Shown: positions 9,420-18,570, numbered from the stretch's first letter. The stretch is DNA of 64,000 nucleotides from CADEFX01 sp046154585 (GCA_046154585.1 JBJXDX010000090.1:1-64000), one strand, 5' to 3'. Numbers and translations are program-made. Notes: generated from the sequence alone by a model not told the origin.

Positions 9420-10183
9420 CTACTTCGACCCAACTACTCCCACGATCGCCTGAGCGCCCGATTGCACCTCGACACGCTCGATGCGCACGACCTGCGTTGC
9501 ACCCCGCTGCATGCGGTAATAGTTGTCGATCGCACCCTGGAAAGCGCGCTCGAGTTTGGCAGCTACCGACGCCATCGCAATCACTCGCCGCTCGCTGACA
9601 GCATCCGTCGTCCGCACGAGAACTCCCAGGCTTGCCGTGTGAAGGCAGGCGATATGAATGGCAAGGGAGGCTTGGGCTTCATCTCGAGGGGCGAGGCTGG
9701 CGATTAAGGCCAGCGCCGCGGACAAGCTCGTGGATGTGGCTACACCGTGTCCGGGGAGCACTGCCAGCTTCAACAACTGCCGCATGCTTGCATCGACAAA
9801 GTCCGGTGACAGAGTTCCGAAGAGTTCTTTGAGCCGAACCCGCACACCCATGTCCCCCCTCCTTCTCGACGAGCGGCAGGGGAGGTCCAACAAGACCGGA
9901 ATGGTGTAATCGTTGCGGTCGCGATCGCCCTTGGCCGTGAACTTTACTTTGACCACGAGCAGACCTGCCAACCGGAGAAACTTGACCGCTCGCATGATCT
10001 GCCATCGCTGATAGCCGGTAGCGTCCTCAAGCTGCTTGTAGGAGAGCCCGTCTCCGTCATATTGATGCGGTCTAGGATGGCATCAAACACGGCCCGCGTG
10101 CCGGCGTGGGACTTTCCTTTGGGCACCAGGTTTCGCGCGCGCTCCTTGGCCGCTGGTCGAAGCTTCCGATCCAGCTTCACCAC
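9420..10183 (-). pseudogene. Frameshifted gene of the VEHVHV...GGQAIVG type found on alphaproteobacterial mobile elements
   Basis: Two minus-strand frames join to one protein. The first (from GTG 10183) reads VVKLDRKLRPAAKERARN ... AVFDAILDR. A second frame then continues YDGDGLSYKQLEDATGYQRW, a winged-helix-like start, followed by VKFLRLAGLLVVKVKF and a C-terminal part ending VRIERVEVQSGAQAIVGVV. The switch must lie between about 10060 and 10085, where the second frame has a TGA just upstream. The C-terminal motif matches a family I know from plasmid and insertion-linked genes of rhizobia (VEHVHV...GGQAIVG). It sits beside the 3' end of tRNA-Thr, a common integration site. A sequencing error rather than real decay is possible. 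Confidence 0.6.
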
Positions 10184-10398
10184 CTTCCGGACTTACCCTT
10201 TGCCTTTAGCCACGCTAACCCATTGAGTGCGTTCACTTGGGGGAGAGCCTGCGCTTTGGGCGGCAGCAGAACCGCTCGCGAACACCGCGTGTCAAACGCG
10301 TGCCTTCTAAGCTGCAGGTTCCTGCGCTGTTCTGCACTTTGGAACACCGGCGAGCCGCACCGCGGCTCAAAAAAGCATCGGTATTTCAATAGCTGAGA

Positions 10399-10473
10399 TG
10401 GTGCCGCCGAGAGGAATTGAACCTCCGACCCCACCCTTACCAAGGGTGTGCTCTACCCCTGAGCTACGGCGGC
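10399..10473 (-). tRNA. tRNA-Thr (anticodon GGT)
   Basis: This is a complete 75-nt cloverleaf on the minus strand. The 7-bp acceptor stem starts GCCGCCG and is closed by CGGCGGC before the discriminator A. The D arm is GCTCAGGGGTAGAGC, the anticodon stem CACCC/GGGTG encloses loop TTGGTAA (anticodon GGT), and the T arm reads GGAGGTTCAATTCCTC. CCA is encoded at 10401-10399. Its 3' end faces the decayed mobile-element-type gene. Confidence 0.95.
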
Positions 10474-10601
10474 TAGGGCGCGATGATCCTGTGACCTGGA
10501 CCTGCCATAGCCCATTGTCAGGGCGAAGCCAAGCAGGTGCACTTGTCTTTTTTGGCCAATTGGCCGTAGCTCTACGATGTGAAAGACGGATCGGACTCCG
10601 C

Positions 10602-10772
10602 ATGCCCAACGACCCTGAAACAAAATCACCGTCCCCGGCCAAGGCAGGGGATGCGCGCCGCGACCGTCTCGCCGCAGAGCTCAGATCGAACCTGCACAAG
10701 CGTAAGGCCCGGGCCCGCAACATCGAAAGACTGCAGAACCCGAGGCATGACACCGACAAGACGCAGGAATGA
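10602..10772 (+). CDS. Small conserved basic protein upstream of murA
   Basis: This is a 56-residue highly charged protein: MPNDPETKSPSPAKAGDARR, then a basic helix (LAAELRSNLHKRKARARN) and a polar tail. Similar short basic ORFs sit just upstream of murA in many Hyphomicrobiales, which is my main reason for calling it. There is no signal peptide or Cys motif. No function is known to me; the basic helix could bind nucleic acid, but this is only inference. It ends 131 nt before murA on the same strand. Confidence 0.65.
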   Translation: MPNDPETKSPSPAKAGDARRDRLAAELRSNLHKRKARARNIERLQNPRHDTDKTQE

Positions 10773-10903
10773 GCGGCGGCGCCCCCTTGATTTTGTGAGG
10801 ACTTGCGCGAGACAAGGATCTTCGGCGGCCTCGAATCGATCATCTAACAACCTCCGCAATGTCCCTTTACACGACGCTCGATTAGCGCAAGAGAGGTAAC
10901 TCC

Positions 10904-12196
10904 ATGGATCGCATCAAGATTGCAGGCGGCCGGCCGCTGCACGGGACGATCCCCATCTCCGGCGCCAAAAATGCCGCCCTGCCGCTGATGATCGCCAGTC
11001 TGCTGACGTCAGATCGGCTGACGCTCAAGAATGTCCCCAACCTGGCCGACGTCAACCTGCTGGCTCGCATTCTGCGCAACCATGGCGTCGATCATTCGGT
11101 CGACGGCAAGCGTGCCGGCCCGGTCCCACACCTTGGCGAGACGTTCCATTTCACCGCCCGGGACATCGTGGACACGACCGCGCCCTACGAGATGGTGTCG
11201 CGCATGCGGGCCAGCTTCTGGGTGCTGGGACCGCTCCTGGCTCGGCTCGGCGAGGCTCAAGTCTCGCTGCCCGGCGGCTGCGCCATCGGCACGCGGCCGG
11301 TCGATCTGCATTTGTCGGGCCTCAAGGCGCTTGGGGCCGAGATCGATATCGAGGGCGGCTACGTGATGGCCAAGGCGCCACGAGGCCTCAAAGGGGCTCG
11401 CATCACCTTTCCGAAGGTCTCGGTCGGCGCAACGCATAACGTCCTGATGGCGGCTGCGCTGGCGCAGGGCGAGACTGTTATCGAGAATGCCGCACGCGAA
11501 CCCGAGATCGGCGATGTCGCCGAATGCCTCGTCAAGATGGGCGCGCACATCGAGGGCATCGGCACCTCGACGCTGCACATCCAGGGGCGCAACCGGCTGG
11601 AAGGCGCGACACACACCGTATTGCCTGATCGCATCGAGACCGGCACGTTCGCCTGCGCCGTGGCTGCGACCGGCGGCGACGTGGTTCTGGAAGGCGCGCG
11701 GCGACCATTGGTGGATGCCGCGCTGGCGGCGCTCGCAAAGACAGGAGTAATGATCGAGGATGTCGAAGGCGGCATTCGCGTTGCGCGCAATGGCGCGGCG
11801 ATTGCCCCCATCGCCAAGATAGAAACGCAGCCGTTCCCAGGTTTCCCCACCGATCTGCAGGCGCAGCTCATGGCGCTCATGACGATGGCGCAAGGCACCA
11901 GCGTCATTCGCGAGACGATCTTCGAAAATCGCTTCATGCACGTGCAGGAGCTAGCCCGCCTCGGCGCGGACATTCAGTTGCAGGGCGACCAGGCGACCAT
12001 AACGGGCGTCAAACGGCTGAACGGCGCGCAAGTGATGGCAACCGATCTGCGGGCCTCCGTGTCACTCGTCATTGCGGGACTCATGGCCGAAGGCACGACT
12101 ACCATCAATCGCGTCTATCACCTGGATCGTGGCTTCGAGCGGCTGGAGGCCAAGCTCTCGAATTGTGGCGCGCAGATCGAGCGGATCTCCGGATAG
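10904..12196 (+). CDS. murA: UDP-N-acetylglucosamine 1-carboxyvinyltransferase
   Basis: MurA catalyses the first committed step of peptidoglycan synthesis, moving enolpyruvate from PEP to UDP-GlcNAc in the cytosol. The 430-residue protein is full length. It starts with the typical MDRIKIAGGRPLHGTIPISGAKNAALP, carries the catalytic and fosfomycin-reactive cysteine in LPGGCAIGTRPVDLH, and has the conserved FPGFPTDLQAQ segment near residue 305. The ATG is preceded by AGAGAGG. It opens the conserved chromosomal block that runs to tRNA-Phe. Confidence 0.98.
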   Translation: MDRIKIAGGRPLHGTIPISGAKNAALPLMIASLLTSDRLTLKNVPNLADVNLLARILRNHGVDHSVDGKRAGPVPHLGETFHFTARDIVDTTAPYEMVSRMRASFWVLGPLLARLGEAQVSLPGGCAIGTRPVDLHLSGLKALGAEIDIEGGYVMAKAPRGLKGARITFPKVSVGATHNVLMAAALAQGETVIENAAREPEIGDVAECLVKMGAHIEGIGTSTLHIQGRNRLEGATHTVLPDRIETGTFACAVAATGGDVVLEGARRPLVDAALAALAKTGVMIEDVEGGIRVARNGAAIAPIAKIETQPFPGFPTDLQAQLMALMTMAQGTSVIRETIFENRFMHVQELARLGADIQLQGDQATITGVKRLNGAQVMATDLRASVSLVIAGLMAEGTTTINRVYHLDRGFERLEAKLSNCGAQIERISG

Positions 12197-12224
12197 ACGC
12201 CGGCGCGCCAGAAAGAACAAGAAA

Positions 12225-13124
12225 ATGCCGGGAGGCGACGGGCGGTCACCGGGATCGACCGCATACTTGCTGGTGGCCATTTCCGCCTTGTGCTGGTCCG
12301 GCAATCATATCCTGGGCCGCGCCATCGCTGGTCACGTGCCGCCGTTTGCGATCTCGACCGTGCGCTGGCTGCTGCCCGCGCTCATCCTATGGCCGTTCGC
12401 ACGTCCCCATCTGAAACGTGACTGGCCGGCGATCCGCCAGCACTGGAAGCTGATCCTGTTCCTTGGCCTCATCGGCGGCGCGTTGTTCGGCGCCTTGCAG
12501 TATGTCGGCCTGCAGTACACGACGGCCATCAACGTCTCAGTGTTGAACTCCCTCGCTCCCGTGTTGATCGGCGCGGCAGGTGTCGCGCTATTCGGCGACC
12601 GGCTGACGGGCATGCAGATGCTCGGCATCGCTGTTTCTCTGGCGGGCGTTCTGGTCATCATCTCGAAGGCCAGCCTGGCGGCGCTCGGTAACCTCGGTTT
12701 CAACTGGGGCGATGTCATCATTCTTTTCAACATGGCGACGTGGGCTGTCTATTCGGCCTGCTTGCGACTTCGCCCGCCCCTGCATTGGCTGAGCTTTACC
12801 TTTGCAATTGCCGTCATATCCGGCGTGGCCACGCTGCCGTTCTGGATGCTGGAGCATGCCGGCGGGCTGACGCTTCAGCCGACGCTGCTGACGGCCGGCG
12901 CGCTGGCCTATGTGTCGATATTTCCAAGCCTAGTTGCATATGCGTGCTGGAATCGGGGCGTGGAACTCATCGGCGCCAACCGCGCCGGCGTGTTCCTGCA
13001 TCTGGTGCCGCTTTACAGCGCCGTACTAGCCGGATTTCTGCTGGGCGAAAGCCTGATGCTTTATCATGTTGCCGGATTTCTGCTGATCCTCGGCGGCGTA
13101 TGGCTGGCCGCGCACAAGGCTTAA
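12225..13124 (+). CDS. DMT-superfamily (EamA) transporter
   Basis: This is an integral inner-membrane permease of about 299 residues with ten predicted membrane segments, from STAYLLVAISALCWSGNHIL at the start to VAGFLLILGGVWLAAH at the end. It has the two-fold EamA repeat; the first half shows the typical ISTVRWLLPALILWPFA and NSLAPVLIGAAGVALFGDRL, the second LVAYACWNRGVELIGANRAG. I start at the ATG at 12225, 29 nt after murA; the frame is open further upstream but would overlap murA. Exported substrate is unknown (amino acids or metabolites in relatives). It is an insertion into the usual murA-DUF2948 order. Confidence 0.9.
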   Translation: MPGGDGRSPGSTAYLLVAISALCWSGNHILGRAIAGHVPPFAISTVRWLLPALILWPFARPHLKRDWPAIRQHWKLILFLGLIGGALFGALQYVGLQYTTAINVSVLNSLAPVLIGAAGVALFGDRLTGMQMLGIAVSLAGVLVIISKASLAALGNLGFNWGDVIILFNMATWAVYSACLRLRPPLHWLSFTFAIAVISGVATLPFWMLEHAGGLTLQPTLLTAGALAYVSIFPSLVAYACWNRGVELIGANRAGVFLHLVPLYSAVLAGFLLGESLMLYHVAGFLLILGGVWLAAHKA

Positions 13125-13218
13125 GTTGCACCTTCCCCGGCCCGTCGCTATCACTGGTCTTAAGGCGTTGCTATGGGCGACTTTTCTCAACCCCCAACGC
13201 GCGCGGGCCACAATCGAA

Positions 13219-13686
13219 ATGGAACAGCTCAAGCTTATTGCGTTCGACGCCGATGACCTGGCCGTCATTTCTGCACATTTGCAGAATGCATCCCTCAAGG
13301 TCCAGGACATGGCGTACATGCCAGACCAGAAGCGCTTTGCGGGCATCGCCTCGCGTCTCGACTGGACGTGCCTGATCGATGATGGAGGCCGGTCGGAGCA
13401 GACGCGCTATCTCTCGGCGTTGCGATTGGATCGCGTACTGGGTGCCAAGCTGACCGGCATCGACCTGACCCGAAAAGAGGAAACGCTCACGCTGCTTGCC
13501 CTCCAGTTCACGGCGAAAGCGGCCAACGACGACCCCCAAGGCTTCGTTACGCTTTTCTTCGCCAATGGCGGCGCCATCCGCCTGCACGTCGAGTGCATCG
13601 AAGCGGAATTGCGGGACCTGGAGCGTCTGCCGGATCAACAGGATGGTGCAAAGGACAAGCCCCGTACCGTCGCTGAAAGCGGATAG
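13219..13686 (+). CDS. DUF2948 family protein
   Basis: This 155-residue soluble protein begins MEQLKLIAFDADDLAVISAH and continues LQNASLKVQDMAY, the family's usual start; ALQFTAKAAND and GAIRLHVECIEAELRDLE toward the end are also typical. Function is unknown. It lies 31 nt before hisD, as in many Hyphomicrobiales genomes, and is probably cotranscribed with it. The frame is open upstream to 13126 but those residues do not resemble the family, so I start at 13219. Confidence 0.88.
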   Translation: MEQLKLIAFDADDLAVISAHLQNASLKVQDMAYMPDQKRFAGIASRLDWTCLIDDGGRSEQTRYLSALRLDRVLGAKLTGIDLTRKEETLTLLALQFTAKAANDDPQGFVTLFFANGGAIRLHVECIEAELRDLERLPDQQDGAKDKPRTVAESG

Positions 13687-13717
13687 AGGCGGCGCGCCTC
13701 CAAGCGAGCGAAGACAT

Positions 13718-15025
13718 ATGCCAATCCGACTAGACACCTCCGATCCGGCGTTCGAAGCACGGTTCGCGGCGTTCCTGGCCGCCAAGCGCGAGACAGCGGA
13801 GGACGTGGAGGCCGATGTCCGCAAGATCATTGCCGATGTCCGGGCGCGCGGTGACCAGGCGCTGCAAGACCTGTCGCTCAAGTTCGATCGCATCGATCTG
13901 TCGCGAGCCGGCATCCGTGTGGAGGCGCAGGAGATCGAGCAAGCCGCGGCAAGGGCCGATGCCGCGACGCTGCAGGCATTGGAGCTGGCGCGCGACCGCA
14001 TCGAGGCACATCACCGGCGCCAGCTGCCGAAGGACGACGCCTACGTCGATGCCATCGGGGCAAAGCTCGGAACACGTTGGACGGCCGTCGAGTCGGTGGG
14101 ACTTTATGTGCCGGGCGGCACGGCGTCCTATCCCAGCTCCGTGCTCATGAACGCCGTGCCAGCGCGCGTGGCCGGCGTGGCACGCGTCGTAATGGTGGTG
14201 CCATCTCCCGGCGGAGAGATGAATCCGCTGGTTCTGGCGGCGGCAAAGCTGGCAGGTGTCGAGGAGATCTATCGGATCGGCGGTGCGCAGGCGGTGGCCG
14301 CCCTTGCGTTCGGCACGGAAAGCATAAAGCCCGTGGTCAAGATCGTAGGTCCCGGCAACGCCTACGTGGCAGCTGCGAAACGCCAGGTCTTCGGAACGGT
14401 CGGCATCGATTCCATCGCCGGCCCGTCCGAGGTGCTGATCGTCGCCGACCGGGACAACGATCCGGCGTGGATCGCGGCCGATCTGCTAGCGCAGGCCGAG
14501 CACGACGTCGCGGCGCAATCGATCCTCATGACCGACGACGCGGCATTTGCCGCGGCCGTCGATGCGGAAGTCGCGCTTCAGCTCGCGGACCTGCCGCGCG
14601 GCAATATCGCCGCACAGAGCTGGAACATCTTTGGTGCCATCATCGTGCTGCGATCGCTGGATGAGGTGCCACCCATTGCGGATCGTATCGCCGCCGAGCA
14701 TCTCGAGATTGCAACCGAGGATCCGGACGCAATTGCGGCGCGCATTCGCAACGCCGGCGCCATTTTCCTTGGGGCACACACGCCCGAGGTTATCGGCGAC
14801 TATGTGGCCGGGTCCAACCACGTCCTGCCGACAGCCCGCAGCGCCCGCTTCTCATCGGGCCTGGGCGTGCTCGATTTCATGAAGCGGACGTCCATCCTGC
14901 GCCTCGACGAGAAAGCTCTGTCCGCCCTTGCGCCGGCTGCCATGACCCTCGCCTCGGCCGAAGGACTTGATGCGCATCGGCGCTCGATAGCCATCAGATT
15001 ATCCGGCCGGAAGCTGCCGTCATGA
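13718..15025 (+). CDS. hisD: Histidinol dehydrogenase
   Basis: HisD performs the last two steps of histidine synthesis, oxidising L-histidinol to L-histidine with two NAD+. It is 435 residues, normal length. Visible hallmarks are ESVGLYVPGGTASYPSSVLM, the NAD-binding IYRIGGAQAVAALAFGTESI, VGPGNAYVAAAKRQVFGTVG, IDSIAGPSEVLIVAD and the zinc-binding/catalytic DLLAQAEHDVAAQSIL. I chose the ATG at 13718 because MPIRLDTSDPAFEARFAAFL matches the family N-terminus; the frame upstream belongs to the overlapping DUF2948 gene. Its TGA overlaps the next gene's ATG (ATGA). Confidence 0.97.
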   Translation: MPIRLDTSDPAFEARFAAFLAAKRETAEDVEADVRKIIADVRARGDQALQDLSLKFDRIDLSRAGIRVEAQEIEQAAARADAATLQALELARDRIEAHHRRQLPKDDAYVDAIGAKLGTRWTAVESVGLYVPGGTASYPSSVLMNAVPARVAGVARVVMVVPSPGGEMNPLVLAAAKLAGVEEIYRIGGAQAVAALAFGTESIKPVVKIVGPGNAYVAAAKRQVFGTVGIDSIAGPSEVLIVADRDNDPAWIAADLLAQAEHDVAAQSILMTDDAAFAAAVDAEVALQLADLPRGNIAAQSWNIFGAIIVLRSLDEVPPIADRIAAEHLEIATEDPDAIAARIRNAGAIFLGAHTPEVIGDYVAGSNHVLPTARSARFSSGLGVLDFMKRTSILRLDEKALSALAPAAMTLASAEGLDAHRRSIAIRLSGRKLPS

Positions 15026-15507
15026 GCGAGGACGCGCCGAGCCGGTCACGCCTGGTGTCGATCGAGCTCGACGAGCAATCCATTACCCGCTCCAATCCGA
15101 ATATCGAGCACGAGCGCGAAGTCGCGATCTACGACATCATCGACTCCAACCACTTCGTCCTGGAAGGTCACGACGACGGGCCATACACGCTGAACCTTTC
15201 GATCACGGAAGATCGCCTAGCGTTCGCAGTCGGCCGAGAAACCGGCGAAACACTGGCGACGTTTGTCCTATCTCTGTCGCCGCTCCGGCGCACGATGAAG
15301 GACTACTTCATCGTCTGCGACAACTACTACAAGGCGATCCGCACCTCGCCGCCGTCACGCATCCAGGCGATCGATATGGGTCGCCGGGCGTTGCACGACG
15401 AGGGGAGCAACCTGCTCGTCAGCAGGCTCAAGGACAAGATCACCGTCGACCACGATACGGCGCGCCGCCTGTTCACGCTGATCTGCGCACTGCACTGGAA
15501 AGGCTGA
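15022..15507 (+). CDS. UPF0262 family protein
   Basis: This 161-residue soluble protein of unknown function is restricted largely to Alphaproteobacteria. Family landmarks are LVSIELDEQSITRSNPNIEH at the start, EREVAIYDIIDSNHF, the central LSPLRRTMKDYFIVCDNYY and IQAIDMGRRALHDEGS. The start overlaps the hisD stop by four bases, implying translational coupling. Its fixed place between hisD and a small phosphatase gene is part of the conserved order of this group. Confidence 0.95.
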   Translation: MSEDAPSRSRLVSIELDEQSITRSNPNIEHEREVAIYDIIDSNHFVLEGHDDGPYTLNLSITEDRLAFAVGRETGETLATFVLSLSPLRRTMKDYFIVCDNYYKAIRTSPPSRIQAIDMGRRALHDEGSNLLVSRLKDKITVDHDTARRLFTLICALHWKG

Positions 15508-15511
15508 GGGC

Positions 15512-15973
15512 ATGGCAGCGGGTGGGGGGGATCTTCCCGGCGCTGTGCTCTTCGCCTGCACGATGAATGCCGTGCGCTCGCCCATGGCCGCGGCCATCCT
15601 GCGCCACCTGGGCGGGCGTAGTGTTTATGTGGAATCAGCCGGCGTGAGAGCAGGCGAGCCCGACCCGTTCGTGACGACCGTGATGGAAGAAATCGGCATT
15701 GACGTGACGAAGCATACGCCGCACACGCTTGCCGACCTGCACGACACGTCGTTCGACCTCATCATTACGCTGTCGCCCGAAGCGCATCACCAGGCTCTGG
15801 AACTGACGCGGACCATGGCTGTCGAAGTCGAGTACTGGCCGACGATGGACGCGACGGCGACGCATGGCCTGGGAAGCCGTGAGCAGATCCTGCAGGCCTA
15901 TCGGGACGTGCGCGACTCGCTCTTTCGGCGCATCAAGCAGCGTTTCGGATTCGAGGGTGGGCCGTCGGTCTGA
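15512..15973 (+). CDS. Low-molecular-weight protein-tyrosine phosphatase family protein
   Basis: This 153-residue cytosolic phosphatase or arsenate-reductase-like enzyme has the P-loop CTMNAVRS (C-x5-R-S) near residue 16, preceded by the usual hydrophobic strand AVLFA. The general acid is probably the Asp in YWPTMDAT; the middle contains the fold's VESAGVRAGEPDPF. It follows UPF0262 by 4 nt in one operon, the usual place for this gene. Natural substrate is unknown. Relatives are often annotated as arsC; nothing else here concerns arsenic. Confidence 0.92.
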   Translation: MAAGGGDLPGAVLFACTMNAVRSPMAAAILRHLGGRSVYVESAGVRAGEPDPFVTTVMEEIGIDVTKHTPHTLADLHDTSFDLIITLSPEAHHQALELTRTMAVEVEYWPTMDATATHGLGSREQILQAYRDVRDSLFRRIKQRFGFEGGPSV

Positions 15974-15990
15974 TTGGCCGGTGCGCGGCT

Positions 15991-17043
15991 TCAGGGAACG
16001 ATGCGTTCGTCGCGGACGCGCTGCAACTCGCTCAGGAACATGGCTTCGGTATCGACGCTATCGAGGAAGCCGCGCTGGCGGCATTTGTTGGTGTCCGACA
16101 TCTGGTCCCAGTCGGAATTGAAGGTGTAGGTGGCGAAGCGCCAGTCGGCCACCTGCGCGAAGTCAGCGACGCGAAGGCCATATTTGCGCACCATGCTGGC
16201 CCAAAGCTGCGCCTTGTCCGGCATGAACTGCTGCAGATCGATACGTTGCGGGGCAGCCGATGGCATACCGAAGAGATCGGCAATCTTCGGCCACAGGTGC
16301 TCGTAACGGAAGTGATCGCCGTTGGTGACGTTGAACGCCTCGTTGGCGCAGGCCGGACTGGTCGCCATCCACACCATGGCGCGTGCCAGCAGGTCGCCCT
16401 GGGTGGCCTGCCGGATAACGCTGTAGGCTGCCGGCCCGCCCGGATAGCGCAACGGCAGCTTCAGCTCCTTGGAGATGGCCGCGAACGCCGCAATGACCGC
16501 GATGGCGTTCATGGGCGTACCGCTAGCCATGCCGCAGATGATGTGCGGGCGGGCGCAAGACCATGACCACAATTTGCCGCGACTCTTTTCGATCAGGTAG
16601 TCCTGTTGGTCGAAATAGAAGTTGGGCGGCATGTGGCGCGGATCGTCCTCGCGCGCCGGCGTCTTGTATGGCCCGAGGTGATGGCCGTAGTACTTCGTGC
16701 CCTGCAGCAGGCAGACATGCTGCAGGCCCTTAGCCGCCGGCTCCAACGCATCAATCATGTTGGCCAGCAACGCGGCATTGGGTGCGCGCTGCTCGACCCA
16801 TGTCGGCCGATCCAGGTAGGCCGTATAGAACACGTGCGTTGCAGCGGCCAGCTGTGCCGCTCCCGCGCGGCACGATGCCGGATCGCTCATGTCGACCGCC
16901 ACATGGCGTGCCGTGGTTTCGAAGTCCGGCTTGCGGCGCGATACGGCGATCACCGACCAACCGGGAAGCGCCGTCAAATGCGAGAGCAACGCGCGGCCGG
17001 AGACGCCTGTGGCGCCGAGTACGACAGCGGTTCTTGGGGGCAT
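15991..17043 (-). CDS. PRISE-type short-chain dehydrogenase/reductase
   Basis: This is a 350-residue NAD(P)-dependent reductase of the progesterone-5beta-reductase/iridoid-synthase-like group. The Rossmann motif GATGVSGRALLSHL is at residue 10. The family-specific LLQGTKYYGHHLGPYKTPAR and NFYFDQQDYLIEKSRG (containing the catalytic Tyr of this atypical SDR group) lie in the middle, and ARPHIICGMASGTPMN follows. It probably reduces an activated C=C bond of an enone; the substrate is unknown. It and the next minus-strand gene interrupt the conserved phosphatase-maf order. Confidence 0.88.
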   Translation of the reverse strand: MPPRTAVVLGATGVSGRALLSHLTALPGWSVIAVSRRKPDFETTARHVAVDMSDPASCRAGAAQLAAATHVFYTAYLDRPTWVEQRAPNAALLANMIDALEPAAKGLQHVCLLQGTKYYGHHLGPYKTPAREDDPRHMPPNFYFDQQDYLIEKSRGKLWSWSCARPHIICGMASGTPMNAIAVIAAFAAISKELKLPLRYPGGPAAYSVIRQATQGDLLARAMVWMATSPACANEAFNVTNGDHFRYEHLWPKIADLFGMPSAAPQRIDLQQFMPDKAQLWASMVRKYGLRVADFAQVADWRFATYTFNSDWDQMSDTNKCRQRGFLDSVDTEAMFLSELQRVRDERIVP

Positions 17044-17053
17044 CGCAGCGATC

Positions 17054-17623
17054 CTATGGAAGGGGCTTCAGCCCAGGCTTGGCACCTTCTGGCAGCGGGG
17101 CATGGCTGGCGTTGAGAATCATGGCCAGCAGGCTGTAGTAGCCGTGCAAGCCGATCATATCGATGATGCCCTTTTCGCCGAACAGTTTGGCGGCCCGCTC
17201 CCATGTCGGATCGGAAACTGTACGCGTGCGGATCAGCTCGTCGAGAAAGTCGTAGACCGCGGCTTCGTCATCGGCCATTTGCGACGGGCGGCGGCTCTCG
17301 GCCAGCGCGTCGCAAATGGCAGGCTTCAGTCCGGCTTTCTCGGCGATCGGCCGGTGATGATACCATTCGAAATCCTGCGACCAATGCCGCGCGGTGATCA
17401 GCACGGCCAGCTCCGACAGGCGCGGCTCGAGCGCGCTGTTGAAGCGAAGGTATTCGCCTGTCTTCTGCAGCCGGGCCATGAACTCCGGGCTTCTGAGCAG
17501 GGGAATGAAGGGCCCGACCAGACGCCCCCGCGGCCCGGCCACGATGTCGGCGACGGCCTTTTTCTGCTCGTCGGTCAACTTGTCCGGCGCGATGGGCGGC
17601 ATGCGATTCTGTTTGCCCGGCAT
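17054..17623 (-). CDS. Carboxymuconolactone decarboxylase family protein
   Basis: This 189-residue AhpD/CMD-like protein has the conserved core SELAVLITARHWSQDFEW followed by HHRPIAEKAGLKPAICDAL, where CMD-type proteins keep the acidic and histidine residues; there is no CxxC pair, so a peroxiredoxin-reductase (AhpD) role is unlikely. I chose the ATG at 17623 because GGAGGA lies about 10 nt upstream. It ends 10 nt before the PRISE reductase gene on the same strand, so the two likely form a small catabolic operon. Confidence 0.85.
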   Translation of the reverse strand: MPGKQNRMPPIAPDKLTDEQKKAVADIVAGPRGRLVGPFIPLLRSPEFMARLQKTGEYLRFNSALEPRLSELAVLITARHWSQDFEWYHHRPIAEKAGLKPAICDALAESRRPSQMADDEAAVYDFLDELIRTRTVSDPTWERAAKLFGEKGIIDMIGLHGYYSLLAMILNASHAPLPEGAKPGLKPLP

Positions 17624-17801
17624 GGCAGTGGTTCCTCCGACGTAGGGACAGAAATTTGGAGCGGGACGGCAGCCCAAGTGTAGCGGAACAATGTCCAGGC
17701 GCGATAGGCCGGAACGATCGAGAGAGCCTATTGATTTCCCGCGCTCAAGGTGGGCATTCTCCCGGGCGATTTACACTTGCTCAGCTCAAGATGGGCGGTC
17801 C

Positions 17802-18554
17802 ATGTCTTCAGCCAAGGCCACGATCCTGTCTGCCCTCGGCCGTAGCGACGCGCCGCGCCGCGAAACGCTGCGCCAGCAGCGCGCGCGCACCAAACCGGTC
17901 GGGCGGCGCTCCGAGCTCAGGCCGCGACTCGTGCTCGCCAGCGCCAGTCCGCGGCGGCTCATGCTGCTGTCCCAGGTCGGCGTGGAGCCCGACGCGCTGC
18001 GTCCGCCAAGCATCGACGAGACACCCAAGCGCGGCGAGATGCCGAGGAGCCTCGTCACGCGCCTGGCGCGCGCCAAGGCGGAGACGGCCCGCGATCTCAT
18101 CGGCAACGATCAGGATCTCGCCGAAGCCTACGTGCTGGCCGCCGACACCGTCGTCACGCTCGGGCGCCGCGTCCTGGTCAAGCCGAAGACGATCGACGAG
18201 GCGCTGGAAGCCTTACGGCTGCTGTCGGGCCGGTCGCATCGTGTGTTGACCGCGGTGTGTCTCATCACGCCGCAGGATCGTTTGCGGATCAAGATCGTCG
18301 ACACGCGCGTGCGGTTCAAGCGGCTGTCGCCGGATGAAATGCAGGCCTATCTCGCATCGCGGGAGTGGCACGACAAGGCCGGCGGCTATGCCATCCAGGG
18401 CGCGGCCGGCTGCTTCGTGCAGAAGATCGTCGGCTCCTATACGAACGTGGTGGGCCTGCCGCTGACGGAAGTGGTAGCGATGCTTGTCGGCGAAGGGTTC
18501 CCCCTCCATTTCAACTGGCTGAAGGCCGGCGAGGCGTCGGCCGCCGAACATTGA
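17802..18554 (+). CDS. maf: Maf-like nucleoside triphosphate pyrophosphatase
   Basis: Maf hydrolyses nucleoside triphosphates, especially modified or dTTP/UTP-like ones. The signature RLVLASASPRRLMLLSQVGV, the catalytic YVLAADTVV, and REWHDKAGGYAIQGAAGCFV are all present. The protein is about 250 residues because it has an unusual basic N-terminal extension of about 48 residues before the Maf fold; no closer ATG exists, so either this is real or a rare start is used. In related genomes infA directly precedes maf; here it does not. yacG follows 16 nt downstream. Confidence 0.92.
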   Translation: MSSAKATILSALGRSDAPRRETLRQQRARTKPVGRRSELRPRLVLASASPRRLMLLSQVGVEPDALRPPSIDETPKRGEMPRSLVTRLARAKAETARDLIGNDQDLAEAYVLAADTVVTLGRRVLVKPKTIDEALEALRLLSGRSHRVLTAVCLITPQDRLRIKIVDTRVRFKRLSPDEMQAYLASREWHDKAGGYAIQGAAGCFVQKIVGSYTNVVGLPLTEVVAMLVGEGFPLHFNWLKAGEASAAEH

Positions 18555-18570
18555 TCGAGGTGCCAGTCTC

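Noticed and set aside
8300..10390. Search for a duplicated tRNA-Thr 3' end marking an integrated element
   Set aside because: No second copy of the tRNA 3' sequence was seen in this stretch, so no attachment site is claimed.
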